DNA from: Flaviflexus huanghaiensis
GTDB taxonomy: Bacteria > Actinomycetota > Actinomycetes > Actinomycetales > Actinomycetaceae
Assembly (NCBI RefSeq): GCF_014118685.1
Contig: NZ_JACFAK010000004.1
Span: 62,001 to 126,000 of the forward strand
Reading direction: 5' to 3'
DNA length: 64,000 nt
Positions 35,380 to 43,496 of this stretch are shown piece by piece (the first letter of the stretch is position 1; each line of letters opens with the position of its first letter). The translations under genes were made by a program, and so were the position numbers. A model generated the notes under the pieces. That model did no database searches. It was not told the origin of the DNA and saw only the letters and a list, made by a program, of their open reading frames with translations.

Positions 35380-35601
35380 GTCACCTCGATCCAGTGCGCG
35401 TCCAGTGGCCGGCCGGCCGGGAGGACTGTGCGATTAATGTACTCCTATCCGTGACTCGGCTGAACCCCTATGTGGGAGTGCTTGCGCCCAGTTCCTCCTC
35501 GGCGGACGGCGTCGGCTGCGGTGTTTTCTCCCGCGCGTTTTGTGGGACCCCCCGGAGGCATATGAGGCTAGGCTTCTGTACCAAAGCACGAGGGGCACAT
35601 C

Positions 35602-36243
35602 ATGTCGAATAGTTTCAATGGCACCAGTATTTACGCGGCGATCCCCGAGAGGGGCCAGCAGGGCGTGCCTCTCGCAGCCGGCGATTTGGTCGATGTGCGG
35701 GTGCTCGCTCGGGAGCGCTTCGCTCTCTTTGCTGAACGACCCGGTGGTCGCATCATCCACGCCAACCTGCCTGACGCACGAGACTTTCCGGAATGGCCGT
35801 CCCTCATGTTCCGCTGCCTCATTGTCGGTGAAACGGTCGTCCGCGTCGTTGAAGAGCTTCCCGACTGGCTGCTGTTCGGCCCCCGCGGAAAGGCAATTGA
35901 GGACCTCATTGACCAGTACCTGTTCCTCGATGACCAGGGCAAAGAGTCGTACCACAGGGTTGAGCGGCTCGGTCGCGCTGCGTTGCGGGAGTACGCGAAG
36001 GAGGAGAACACTGGAGATGCGTTCATCGAATCCATCTTCGATGGAACCGTGTTCGGCGGCGAATACGGCATGGCATGCCGTGCCCTCTACTATCTCGCCA
36101 ACTCCCAGAGCGCGCAGGGACCTCTCGCGCTCGCGATCGCCATTGTTCTGCGTGACGGTCTGGGAGAATCCGCCTACGAGCGGATCGTCGAGCCTTACCG
36201 TGAGGCCGACATACCATTCATGGAACGCGTCGACGAGGCCTAG
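35602..36243 (+). CDS. Conserved hypothetical protein
   Basis: A 213-residue soluble protein I do not recognise. The N-terminal part has beta-rich phrases (G-D-L-V-D-V-R-V-L-A-R-E-R-F-A-L-F-A), and the rest is acidic and helical. It lacks signal peptide and catalytic motifs. ATG 35602. The last codons overlap by 4 bp with the end of the convergent ABC exporter gene. Confidence 0.7.
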   Translation: MSNSFNGTSIYAAIPERGQQGVPLAAGDLVDVRVLARERFALFAERPGGRIIHANLPDARDFPEWPSLMFRCLIVGETVVRVVEELPDWLLFGPRGKAIEDLIDQYLFLDDQGKESYHRVERLGRAALREYAKEENTGDAFIESIFDGTVFGGEYGMACRALYYLANSQSAQGPLALAIAIVLRDGLGESAYERIVEPYREADIPFMERVDEA

Positions 36244-38267
36244 ACCTTCCTCCCGGACTGCGGAGTCTCCGAATCAGGGTCCAATCCTTCCGCGAACTGA
36301 GACATGTAGAGGCGGTGATAGGCGCCCTCTGATGACAGCAACTCGGTGTGCGTTCCCTGCTCGACGATCGACCCTTGCTCCATGACGAGGATAAGGTCCG
36401 CCTGCCTGATCGTCGACAGCCTGTGGGCTATGACGAACGAGGTCCTGTCGGAGCGGAGCGCCGCCATGCCCTGCTGCACGAGGAGCTCCGTCCGAGTGTC
36501 GACCGAGGAAGTTGCCTCATCGAGGATGAGGAGCGCGGGGTCGGCGATGAAGGCACGCGCGATTGTGATGAGCTGACGCTCGCCGGCAGAGACATTCTCG
36601 CCCCCGTTCTCGATGAGAGTCTCATAACCGTCGGGGAGGGTATGAACAAAGCGGTCAACGTAGGTTGCTTTGGCAGCCTCGATGACCTCCTCGTCGGTCG
36701 CGTCGAGGCGCCCATAGCGAATGTTGTCCATGATCGTCCCGCCAAACAGCACAGCATCCTGGAGCACCATGCCGATCCGTGATCGCAACTCACCGCGCTC
36801 AAGCCGAGATGTATCAACGCCGTCCAGGCGAATCTGGCCGCTTTGAATCTCGTAGAACCGCATGATGAGGTTGACGAGCGTCGTTTTGCCAGCCCCGGTT
36901 GGTCCGACGATGGCGATGACTTGGCCGGGCTCGGCTCGCAAAGACAGATCAGAAATAAGAGGCTCGTCAGGCAGGTAGGAGAACGCCACATGATCGAACT
37001 CGATCATTCCTCGCACAGGCTCTGAAAGTTGCGCCGGCTCCCCATCCGCCGAGCCGCTAGCTGCGACATCGGGTTCCTGCTCGTCCGCGTCGAGTAGCTC
37101 AAAAACGCGCTCGGCTGAGGCGACGCCGGAGATAAGCATATTGGCCATGCCGGCCACCTGTCCGAGCGGCTGATTGAACTCGCGAGAGTATTGGATGAAT
37201 GCTGTGACGGCACCAAGAGTCATGTCACCGTTGGCGACTCTGAGTCCTCCGATGACGGCGATGCCAACGTAGCCGAGGTAGCTCACCCACTGCATGATTG
37301 GCATGATCATGCCGGAGTAAAACTGGGCTCTGAACGACGCTGTGTAGAGCTCTTCGTTTCTCTCGTCGAAGCGGTCCGCCATTTCGCGTTGACGTCCGAA
37401 GGCGGTGACGAGATCGTGGCCGGTGAAGGCCTCTTCGATGTGACCGTTAAGTCGGCCAGTGTTACGCCACTGGTGGGTGAATAGACGTTGCGACTTTGTG
37501 CCAATAATGCCGACAACGATCGCGGACAGCGGTAGTGCGACGAGGGCGATAAGGGCGAGCTGCCAGGACAGCGAGAACATCATGATGATGATTCCGACGA
37601 TCGTGAGCACCGCATAGATAACGGAGGTGAAAGCCTGCTGGAGCGCGGCTTGGACGTTGTCGACATCATTTGTCGTGCGGGACAGGATGTCGCCCCGAGA
37701 GTTCGTGTCAAAATAGGACAGTGGCAGCCGATGAATCTTCTTCTCGATATCATCCCTCATCCGGTAAATGACCCGCATGACGACGTCGTTGAGAAGCCGG
37801 CCCTGGAGCCACATGAAGACCTGGGCGACCGTGTACATGCCGAGGACGATCCCGATGAGAACGGCGAGGCGGCCGAAGTTAATGCCCTCACCGGGAGTGA
37901 AATCCATGCCTGACAGCATCTCGGCGAACTGCGTCTGCCCTGCCGTCATGAGGCCTTCGATGACCTGCTCCCGTGTTGTTCCTTCTGGCATCTGGGCTGA
38001 AATCGCTCCGCTGAAGATGACGTCCATCGCATCGCCGAGGATCCGTGGCGCCCAAACGGACAGGACAACGGCGATCGCGACCATGACGAAGACGATGGTG
38101 AGAGTAGTCTTCTCGGTCGAAAGCTGGCGGAGTAGTCGCATTGCGGTCGGCCAGAATGCCCTGGCTCGGCGCGGCGGGGCACCGTCGCCCCACATGCCCG
38201 AATCAACCGAGTCCTGGAACTCCTCGATCTCCTCTTCGGTCAGCGCGCCCTGATCATCGATGCTCAT
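36240..38267 (-). CDS. ABC exporter half-transporter, catalytic subunit of a heterodimer
   Basis: A 675-residue membrane-ATPase fusion: an N-terminal cytoplasmic stretch of about 45 residues, six TM helices (about 55-375), then the ATPase. Walker A is G-P-T-G-A-G-K-T-T; Walker B has the catalytic Glu in L-L-I-L-D-E-A-T-S-S-V-D; the switch His is in I-A-H-R-L-S. Its own signature reads V-S-A-G-E-R-Q rather than L-S-G-G-Q. A roughly 40-residue extra segment lies between TM1 and TM2 (residues ~85-120). It overlaps the partner gene by 4 bp. Substrate is unknown; such pairs export drugs, peptides, lipids or handle siderophores. Confidence 0.93.
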   Translation of the reverse strand: MSIDDQGALTEEEIEEFQDSVDSGMWGDGAPPRRARAFWPTAMRLLRQLSTEKTTLTIVFVMVAIAVVLSVWAPRILGDAMDVIFSGAISAQMPEGTTREQVIEGLMTAGQTQFAEMLSGMDFTPGEGINFGRLAVLIGIVLGMYTVAQVFMWLQGRLLNDVVMRVIYRMRDDIEKKIHRLPLSYFDTNSRGDILSRTTNDVDNVQAALQQAFTSVIYAVLTIVGIIIMMFSLSWQLALIALVALPLSAIVVGIIGTKSQRLFTHQWRNTGRLNGHIEEAFTGHDLVTAFGRQREMADRFDERNEELYTASFRAQFYSGMIMPIMQWVSYLGYVGIAVIGGLRVANGDMTLGAVTAFIQYSREFNQPLGQVAGMANMLISGVASAERVFELLDADEQEPDVAASGSADGEPAQLSEPVRGMIEFDHVAFSYLPDEPLISDLSLRAEPGQVIAIVGPTGAGKTTLVNLIMRFYEIQSGQIRLDGVDTSRLERGELRSRIGMVLQDAVLFGGTIMDNIRYGRLDATDEEVIEAAKATYVDRFVHTLPDGYETLIENGGENVSAGERQLITIARAFIADPALLILDEATSSVDTRTELLVQQGMAALRSDRTSFVIAHRLSTIRQADLILVMEQGSIVEQGTHTELLSSEGAYHRLYMSQFAEGLDPDSETPQSGRKV

Positions 38268-40021
38268 GCGATCTCCTCCCGACTGATCTGCGATGCGACG
38301 ATCTCCTGGTACGTGGGTGAGGAGGCAAGGAGGTGCTCATGCGTTCCGCGGGCAAGGATCCGACCTTCCTCGAGGACGAGGATCTGATCGGCGTCCGTAA
38401 TGGTTGTGACACGCTGGGCCACGATGATGACGGTCGCTCCCTCCGTGTCGGCGCTCAGCGCGGCTCTCAGCTTCATGTCGGTTGTGACGTCGAGAGCCGA
38501 GAACGAATCGTCGAAAAGGTAGATGCGGGGGCGGGCGACGAGCGCGCGGGCGATGCAGAGTCGTTGCCGCTGGCCACCGGAGACATTCGTGCCCCCTTGG
38601 GAGACTGCAGACGAAAGCCCGTGTGCTGCGTTGTCGCCCGACCCCGTGACTCGCTCACTGACAAAGCCACGTGCCTGAGCTGTGTCGAGCGCTGCCCACA
38701 TGTCGTCGTCGGTCGCCTTCGGCGCGCCGAAGCGAAGATTGTCGGCGATGCTTCCGGAGAAGAGATAGGGGCGCTGCGGCACAAATCCGATCGCTTCGCT
38801 CAGATGGTCGCGCCCCAGTTCAGTAACGGGTACGCCGTCAATGAGGATCGTCCCTTCGGTCGCGTCGTACAGGCGGGGTATGAGGCTAACGAGAGTGGAC
38901 TTGCCCGAACCTGTCGAGCCGATAATCGCGGTTGTCTTGCCCGGCTCAGCGGTGAAGGAAATCCCGGCGAGGACGGGTGCTTCCGCTCCCGGGTAGGAGA
39001 AGGTGACGTCCCGAAACTCGACCGACCCGCGCCGCTCTTCGGGCTCCCGCGGAGAGACCGGCTCGCGCACGGAGGTGGTGGTGTCGAGGACTTCGCCAAT
39101 GCGGGCGGCACAGACGATCGCTCGCGGGAAGATCATGAACATAAAGGAGCCCATCATGACCGCCACGAGAATCTGCAGAAGATATTGCATGAATGCCGTG
39201 AGGGCGCCAACCTCGACAAGTCCCGAATCGACTCGTTGCCCGCCAAACCACAGCACAGCGGCTGTGGCGAGGTGGAGGATGAGGGTGACGATCGGGCCCA
39301 TGAGGACGAACAGGCGACCGATATGGACGGAGATGTCGGTGAGCACCCTATTCGCATCCGCAAACCGTGCTGTCTCGTGCAGTTCTCGCCGGTATGCGCG
39401 GACGACACGGATTCCCATGATTTGCTCCCGCATGATCCCGTTGATCGCGTCGATCGCGTCCTGCATGCGCTGAAAAAGGGGCATAAGCAGGGACACGAGG
39501 ATGAGGAGGATCGCCAGGAGTATCGGCACGGACGTCCATACGAGCCACGACAGGCCCGGGTCTTCCCGCACGGCCATGACAATCCCGCCGACCGACATGA
39601 TCGGGACCATGACCATGAAGTTGAGTGTCATGAGGACCGTCATTTGAACCTGCTGCACATCGTTCGTGCTTCGGGTGATGAGAGTTGGCGCACCGAACTT
39701 TCCCACCTCTTCAGAGGAGAAAGAATCGACGTGCAAGTAAACGGCCCTGCGCATGTCCCTCCCCACCGACATCGCGACCTTTGCACCGAACCAAACGGCG
39801 GTGACGGCGGTGACAAGCTGGACGAGGGCGACGATGAGCATGGTGCCCCCCACCCGCCAGATATGGTCGATGTCTCCAACTGCGACCCCGTTATCGATGA
39901 TGTCGGCATTGAGGCTCGGCAGGTACAGCGTCGCCAGAGTTGTGGCGGTCTGGAGGACCACGACGGCCACAATCTGCGGCCCGTACGGTGCAGCAAAATG
40001 TCGGACCAGCTTCCAGAGCAT
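38264..40021 (-). CDS. ABC exporter half-transporter, degenerate subunit of a heterodimer
   Basis: A 585-residue six-helix plus ATPase protein. Walker A I-G-S-T-G-S-G-K-S-T and signature V-S-G-G-Q-R-Q-R are canonical, but Walker B reads I-Y-L-F-D-D-S-F-S-A-L-D with Asp in place of the catalytic Glu, and the switch residue is Gln (V-A-Q-R-V). So the partner's normal catalytic residues and this subunit's canonical signature make one working site, and the other site is degenerate, as in the TM287/288 and BmrCD heterodimers. First gene of the pair; an iron-box-like site lies about 145 bp upstream. Confidence 0.93.
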   Translation of the reverse strand: MLWKLVRHFAAPYGPQIVAVVVLQTATTLATLYLPSLNADIIDNGVAVGDIDHIWRVGGTMLIVALVQLVTAVTAVWFGAKVAMSVGRDMRRAVYLHVDSFSSEEVGKFGAPTLITRSTNDVQQVQMTVLMTLNFMVMVPIMSVGGIVMAVREDPGLSWLVWTSVPILLAILLILVSLLMPLFQRMQDAIDAINGIMREQIMGIRVVRAYRRELHETARFADANRVLTDISVHIGRLFVLMGPIVTLILHLATAAVLWFGGQRVDSGLVEVGALTAFMQYLLQILVAVMMGSFMFMIFPRAIVCAARIGEVLDTTTSVREPVSPREPEERRGSVEFRDVTFSYPGAEAPVLAGISFTAEPGKTTAIIGSTGSGKSTLVSLIPRLYDATEGTILIDGVPVTELGRDHLSEAIGFVPQRPYLFSGSIADNLRFGAPKATDDDMWAALDTAQARGFVSERVTGSGDNAAHGLSSAVSQGGTNVSGGQRQRLCIARALVARPRIYLFDDSFSALDVTTDMKLRAALSADTEGATVIIVAQRVTTITDADQILVLEEGRILARGTHEHLLASSPTYQEIVASQISREEIA

Positions 40022-40297
40022 GGGACCCCTTTCATCGAGCGGGGAGGATGAGAGCTGCTGGCTGGGTTCCTGGAGGAGCGACAGCGACTGTCAGCTGGGC
40101 GGGTGTATCCGTCGTTAGTGCAAGAACATTCTGCGCCCGGCAACGCCCATAGTCCACTCCCCGCTTAGGCTCGCCTTACTGTCCGGCATTATTGGCGCCA
40201 ACGGATGTTCGTCGATTTCGCACGGCCCGCTACCAGTAGACACCGAACTAACGATTCACATAACGATACAGAGGGGGCTATTTTGACAAAAGAGAAC
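40022..40297. other. Upstream region of the ABC exporter operon
   Basis: About 280 bp between the exporter gene and the tRNA-Ser hairpin. It contains the iron-box-like site described separately. No gene is supported. Confidence 0.5.
40165..40180 (-). promoter_or_regulatory. Possible IdeR/DtxR iron box
   Basis: TTAGGCTCGCCTTACT agrees with the 19-bp DtxR/IdeR consensus TWAGGTWAGSCTWACCTWA at 14 of 19 positions by my count. It lies about 145 bp upstream of the ABC exporter start. Binding is inferred only from this match. Confidence 0.4.
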
Positions 40298-40330
40298 CCC
40301 CTCAATCGTTGGTATGTCAACGATTAAGGA
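40298..40330 (-). terminator. Terminator hairpin of tRNA-Ser(GCT)
   Basis: Stem AATCGTTG (40304-40311) / CAACGATT (40318-40325) with a 6-nt loop, followed on the minus strand by TTCTCTTTTG. Confidence 0.65.
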
Positions 40331-40338
40331 GGCTATCG

Positions 40339-40428
40339 CGGAGATGGAGGGATTTGAACCCTCGAGGGGCTATACACCCCTACCTCCTTAGCAGGGAGGC
40401 GCACTCGACCTGACTATGCGACATCTCC
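40339..40428 (-). tRNA. tRNA-Ser (anticodon GCT)
   Basis: A 90-nt class II tRNA on the minus strand, CCA not encoded. Acceptor GGAGATG/CATCTCC, anticodon stem CCTCC/GGAGG with loop CTGCTAA giving GCT, a long variable arm and GGTTCAAATCC in the T arm. Confidence 0.95.
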
Positions 40429-40549
40429 AGGCGCTATGAGCTAGCTTGATCCATTTTACAGGTCCGGCACCCTATTCGCTAATGACTTTTTGGTGTGGAC
40501 CGCCATACCATCCTCGGCACCGAGGGATGCGAGCCGTTTCCATGGGTTC

Positions 40550-42541
40550 TCATGAGATGTCGATGTGATGACGCACAGCGTCGAGGATCCCCGACCGTGC
40601 CTCATCGCCGAGCTGAACGATGTGTCTGGCCTGGTTCTGGATCTCGCCGATGCGGCTGAGGAGCTGCCCGACCTCCTCCTGGTCCGACAGCGGGATCATG
40701 GGAATTTCCATATCCTCCAACGTAATCCGGCTCATCGCAGACTCGACGCGAAAGCGTTCGTTCCATGTGCCTGTCAGTGCAAAGGCGAGGTAGTCCGGTG
40801 CGAGAGCTGACCGATCCGTCACTCGCAGGTGCTCAACCCCGAGGCTCACGCGACGGTCACCGCCCCAGTCGACCATGGCAAAGATCCCGTGAACGGTCGT
40901 GAGAAGCACGTCCCCGGGTTTAGTCTCATCGGTGGAATTGAGGGCCGGGTTCTCGCACTGGGTTGGGAGCGCCTGATCGCGCAGATGCTGGTGGCGGACG
41001 ACAGACGGATCCGTCTTTGCAGTCCGCCCCGCCCGGTTTGGCACCCTCTCCACGACGCCCACGTCCAGCAGCTTGCCCACCGTTGTGATCTGAGGCTTGG
41101 GAAGTCCATCGAGCGCGATCGGTGGGAGCTGCGACGCAGCCAGGCTTTCGAGGGTTGCCGACAGTGCGGCGGCGGTATCGATGGCCGCCTTCTTGACCAG
41201 CGTGGGATCGACATCGTCGAAGCCTGTCCACGGCGCGGGTGTGAGATCGGAGCCATCGGCGAGAAGAGTCGTGATGTCGATGCGCGCATGGGGTGCGTCG
41301 ATCCGTCCTTCGCTCAGCCATGAGGGCACGACATCCCGAGGTTCCGTCACGTCGCGCGCGTCAATGAAAAGGACGGAGCGGGCCGGACCGGGGTTTCGGA
41401 GCACCCAGAGTGCGGGAGGGGTAGCCGTGTAGGAGAGCGTTCGGCTCGGCAGGCTGACAATGGCCTCGACACACCCAGCTGTCAGGAGATTCGCGCGGAT
41501 ATCCTTTTCGCGGCGTCCTCGCCGCAGCACAGCATGCGAGGTAAGCACGTACGCCCTCCCCTCCGGAGCCAGGTGGGCGAGGGCATGCTGAATCCACAGA
41601 AGCTCGCTCCCCATCGAGGATGAGATCCCGTATGAGAACCGCGGGTCGGCCAACATGTCCGTCGGATCAACACGCACGCCTAGCGGAGGCTCGACGATAA
41701 CAGCGTCCGCCACGAGGTCTGGAACCGGATCCTCTGCGAGCACATCGCCCAAAGTGAACGAGACGTTGACGCCGCTCAGCATCGTCCGCAGGCATGCGAC
41801 GATGAGCGCTCGCGGGCTGATCTCGGACCCGATGAGAGAGGTGGCGCGATGATGGGCGGCGACCAGGACAAGGGCGTCGGCGATGCCGCTGGCGGGATCG
41901 TAGACCGTGCCTTCCACGTCCCGCAAGAGCGCCGCGAGGAGAGCCGAAGAACTGGACCCGACGCTGCCGTGGACGTTGCCGAACCTGTCCGTTCGGGAGA
42001 ATCGCGCAATGATCTCATCTGCGTAGTCGGCGATCCGCCCGACCTCCGCGGAGCCGATCGCGGTGAGGAGCGGATCGACGGATGCTGGACTGATTCCCGT
42101 GAGGAGGTCGGCGAGATCGACCCGCAGAGCCACGCGGTTCTTTTCGTCGGTGGGGTAATGACTGCGGAGTTCAGCCTCAGCGGCATCGAGAAGCGACAGC
42201 CGTTCGTTTCGGTGCGCGCCCGCGATCTCATCAAACTCGTCGGGCAGGTATTGGCGAATCCCGAACAGGAGAAGGACGAGGATCTGCGCACTGTCAGCCT
42301 CCAGGATCCCTCTCAACACGTTGAGGGACGCCCAGATCGTCGCGACCGTGTCTTCCGTGACCGTGTAGTCGCGTGCGGTCAGCCAGGAGATGATCTCGTC
42401 GCGAGAGAAGAGGGGGCGAGAGTCGGTGCCTCCGACAGGTTCGGGGAAGTCGTCATATCGCTTGCGCCAATTGCTGACGACCGAACGGCTGACCGAGGCG
42501 AGCTCGGCGATGTTCGTCGGGGAGAGTAGCTGGTCAGACAT
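40550..42541 (-). CDS. HsdM-like N6-adenine methyltransferase-fold protein with altered catalytic motif
   Basis: 663 residues in three parts: an N-terminal helix-turn-helix (residues ~5-55; S-R-S-V-V-S-N-W-R-K-R), an HsdM-type methyltransferase fold (about 185-400) and a C-terminal region like a type I specificity-subunit domain (about 495-660, with L-E-D-M-E-I-P-M-I-P-L-S-D-Q-E). SAM motif I is D-P-A-S-G at 215-219 and the helix G-S-E-I-S-P follows, but motif IV, normally N-P-P-F/Y, is E-P-P-L at 284-287. The usual Y-G-x-x fold block and V-L-R-R-G-R-R-E follow. No restriction subunit is nearby. The ATG overlaps the NYN gene stop by one base (TAATG), so the two are coupled. Confidence 0.82.
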   Translation of the reverse strand: MSDQLLSPTNIAELASVSRSVVSNWRKRYDDFPEPVGGTDSRPLFSRDEIISWLTARDYTVTEDTVATIWASLNVLRGILEADSAQILVLLLFGIRQYLPDEFDEIAGAHRNERLSLLDAAEAELRSHYPTDEKNRVALRVDLADLLTGISPASVDPLLTAIGSAEVGRIADYADEIIARFSRTDRFGNVHGSVGSSSSALLAALLRDVEGTVYDPASGIADALVLVAAHHRATSLIGSEISPRALIVACLRTMLSGVNVSFTLGDVLAEDPVPDLVADAVIVEPPLGVRVDPTDMLADPRFSYGISSSMGSELLWIQHALAHLAPEGRAYVLTSHAVLRRGRREKDIRANLLTAGCVEAIVSLPSRTLSYTATPPALWVLRNPGPARSVLFIDARDVTEPRDVVPSWLSEGRIDAPHARIDITTLLADGSDLTPAPWTGFDDVDPTLVKKAAIDTAAALSATLESLAASQLPPIALDGLPKPQITTVGKLLDVGVVERVPNRAGRTAKTDPSVVRHQHLRDQALPTQCENPALNSTDETKPGDVLLTTVHGIFAMVDWGGDRRVSLGVEHLRVTDRSALAPDYLAFALTGTWNERFRVESAMSRITLEDMEIPMIPLSDQEEVGQLLSRIGEIQNQARHIVQLGDEARSGILDAVRHHIDIS

Positions 42542-43038
42542 TATGCCGCCTTCACATAGGTGGAGAGAACTTCGTCGAGGATGATGACTCCAGAGGCAGC
42601 GGCCACGAGGAGTGGAGAGAGGCCGCCGCGCCAGGAGGCCACGGTCACGGGAGTACCCCCACCGACAAGGCCGCGGACCTTCTCGGCGAAGCCGTGATCG
42701 CCGGTGACGAGGACGATCTCGCTGAACCGCTCACCGAGCTGCTCGTCCTCAAGGACCTCGATGAGTGCGTCGTCGGCAGCGTCTGGGCCATGGCCCGTGC
42801 CGACCACCCGTGCGCTACTCCAGGCGAGCTTGGTGTTGAGGTGGCCCTGCCCGCAGGCTCCGACAATCACCTGCTCGTCAGGCCGAATGTCGAGGACGAG
42901 CTCGATGATCGTTCGGCCCCATGCCGCTTCGTCAACGGTCATGGCCGCTCCTCCGATCACGTTCTCAAGATCGGCGAGGATCGCTCGACGATTGCCGTAG
43001 TAGGTTGTCTTCTTTCGGGACATTGTCGTTGTGAACAT
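42541..43038 (-). CDS. NYN domain (PIN-like) putative nuclease
   Basis: A 165-residue single-domain protein of the NYN/PIN superfamily. The expected acidic metal-site residues are present: Asp23 with Asn26 in L-A-D-L-E-N, the acidic group D86/D89/D90 in G-P-D-A-A-D-D-A-L, and Asp114 in L-V-T-G-D-H-G-F. These enzymes usually cut RNA. ATG 43038 has GGAGG 6 bp upstream; the long open frame above it crosses tRNA-Ser and is not coding. It is the first gene of a two-gene unit with the HsdM-like gene. Confidence 0.85.
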   Translation of the reverse strand: MFTTTMSRKKTTYYGNRRAILADLENVIGGAAMTVDEAAWGRTIIELVLDIRPDEQVIVGACGQGHLNTKLAWSSARVVGTGHGPDAADDALIEVLEDEQLGERFSEIVLVTGDHGFAEKVRGLVGGGTPVTVASWRGGLSPLLVAAASGVIILDEVLSTYVKAA

Positions 43039-43121
43039 TGTAGCCTCCATCGGCTGTTGTGAATCAAGTTGTCGACGTTTATCTCCAGTGTAGGTGGAAT
43101 GCCGGACAAAAATAAGTGAAT

Positions 43122-43136
43122 TTAGTTCACAACTAA
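43122..43136. promoter_or_regulatory. Inverted repeat upstream of the NYN/HsdM-like unit
   Basis: TTAGTT-CAC-AACTAA is a perfect inverted repeat 84-98 bp before the NYN start codon, just upstream of a −10-like TACACT (complement of 43087-43092). Its core TTCACAAC recurs inverted at 43055-43062 (GTTGTGAA), within the leader. It could be an operator for a helix-turn-helix protein, perhaps the HsdM-like protein's own. Confidence 0.45.
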
Positions 43137-43303
43137 GCAGGAGGTGCGTTAGGTTAACCGCGCTGATCGTCGAAGCGCGCTCTGACAGCCGGAATCGAAA
43201 GTTCTCGAGCGCTCCGGGATGAGAGGTATCGAAGGCGAGTGGCGGGGCGCGGCGCCTGCTTGCCGACCCGGGCCTTGATCGGGCGCGAGCGCGGCCCTCG
43301 ACG

Positions 43304-43342
43304 ACAAAAAGCCCTGAGCCGGGCGTCACGCACCGGCTCAGG
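43304..43342 (-). terminator. Terminator of tRNA-Ser(TGA)
   Basis: Stem CCTGAGCCGG (43313-43322) / CCGGCTCAGG (43333-43342), followed on the minus strand by CTTTTTG. A textbook intrinsic terminator directly after the tRNA. Confidence 0.85.
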
Positions 43343-43346
43343 ACCA

Positions 43347-43437
43347 TGGCGGAGGGTGGGGGATTCGAACCCCCGATGCGGGGTCGCCGCATAACGGTTT
43401 TCAAGACCGTCTCATTCGGCCGCTCTGACAACCCTCC
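43347..43437 (-). tRNA. tRNA-Ser (anticodon TGA)
   Basis: A 91-nt class II tRNA with encoded CCA. Acceptor GGAGGGT/ACCCTCC, anticodon stem ACGGT/ACCGT with loop CTTGAAA giving TGA, long variable arm, T arm GGTTCGAATCC. Confidence 0.96.
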
Positions 43438-43496
43438 AAGCCCGCTCATTCTACTGATTCCTTTCTCGACTTGCACATCGCTGTCACAATGAGGTC

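Noticed and set aside
38333-40051. A 572-codon open frame on the plus strand
   Set aside because: It is antisense to the well-supported ABC exporter subunit; its composition (His/Asp/Arg rich) is that of a shadow frame.
40271-40303. Second nested hairpin GAGGGGG/CCCCCTC as a riboswitch-like switch
   Set aside because: Short stem with a 19-nt loop beside a tRNA terminator; no regulated gene follows on either strand.
40550-42541. Ordinary type I restriction-modification system
   Set aside because: No HsdR or separate HsdS gene is present and the catalytic N-P-P-F motif is replaced, so a standard methylase call is not justified.
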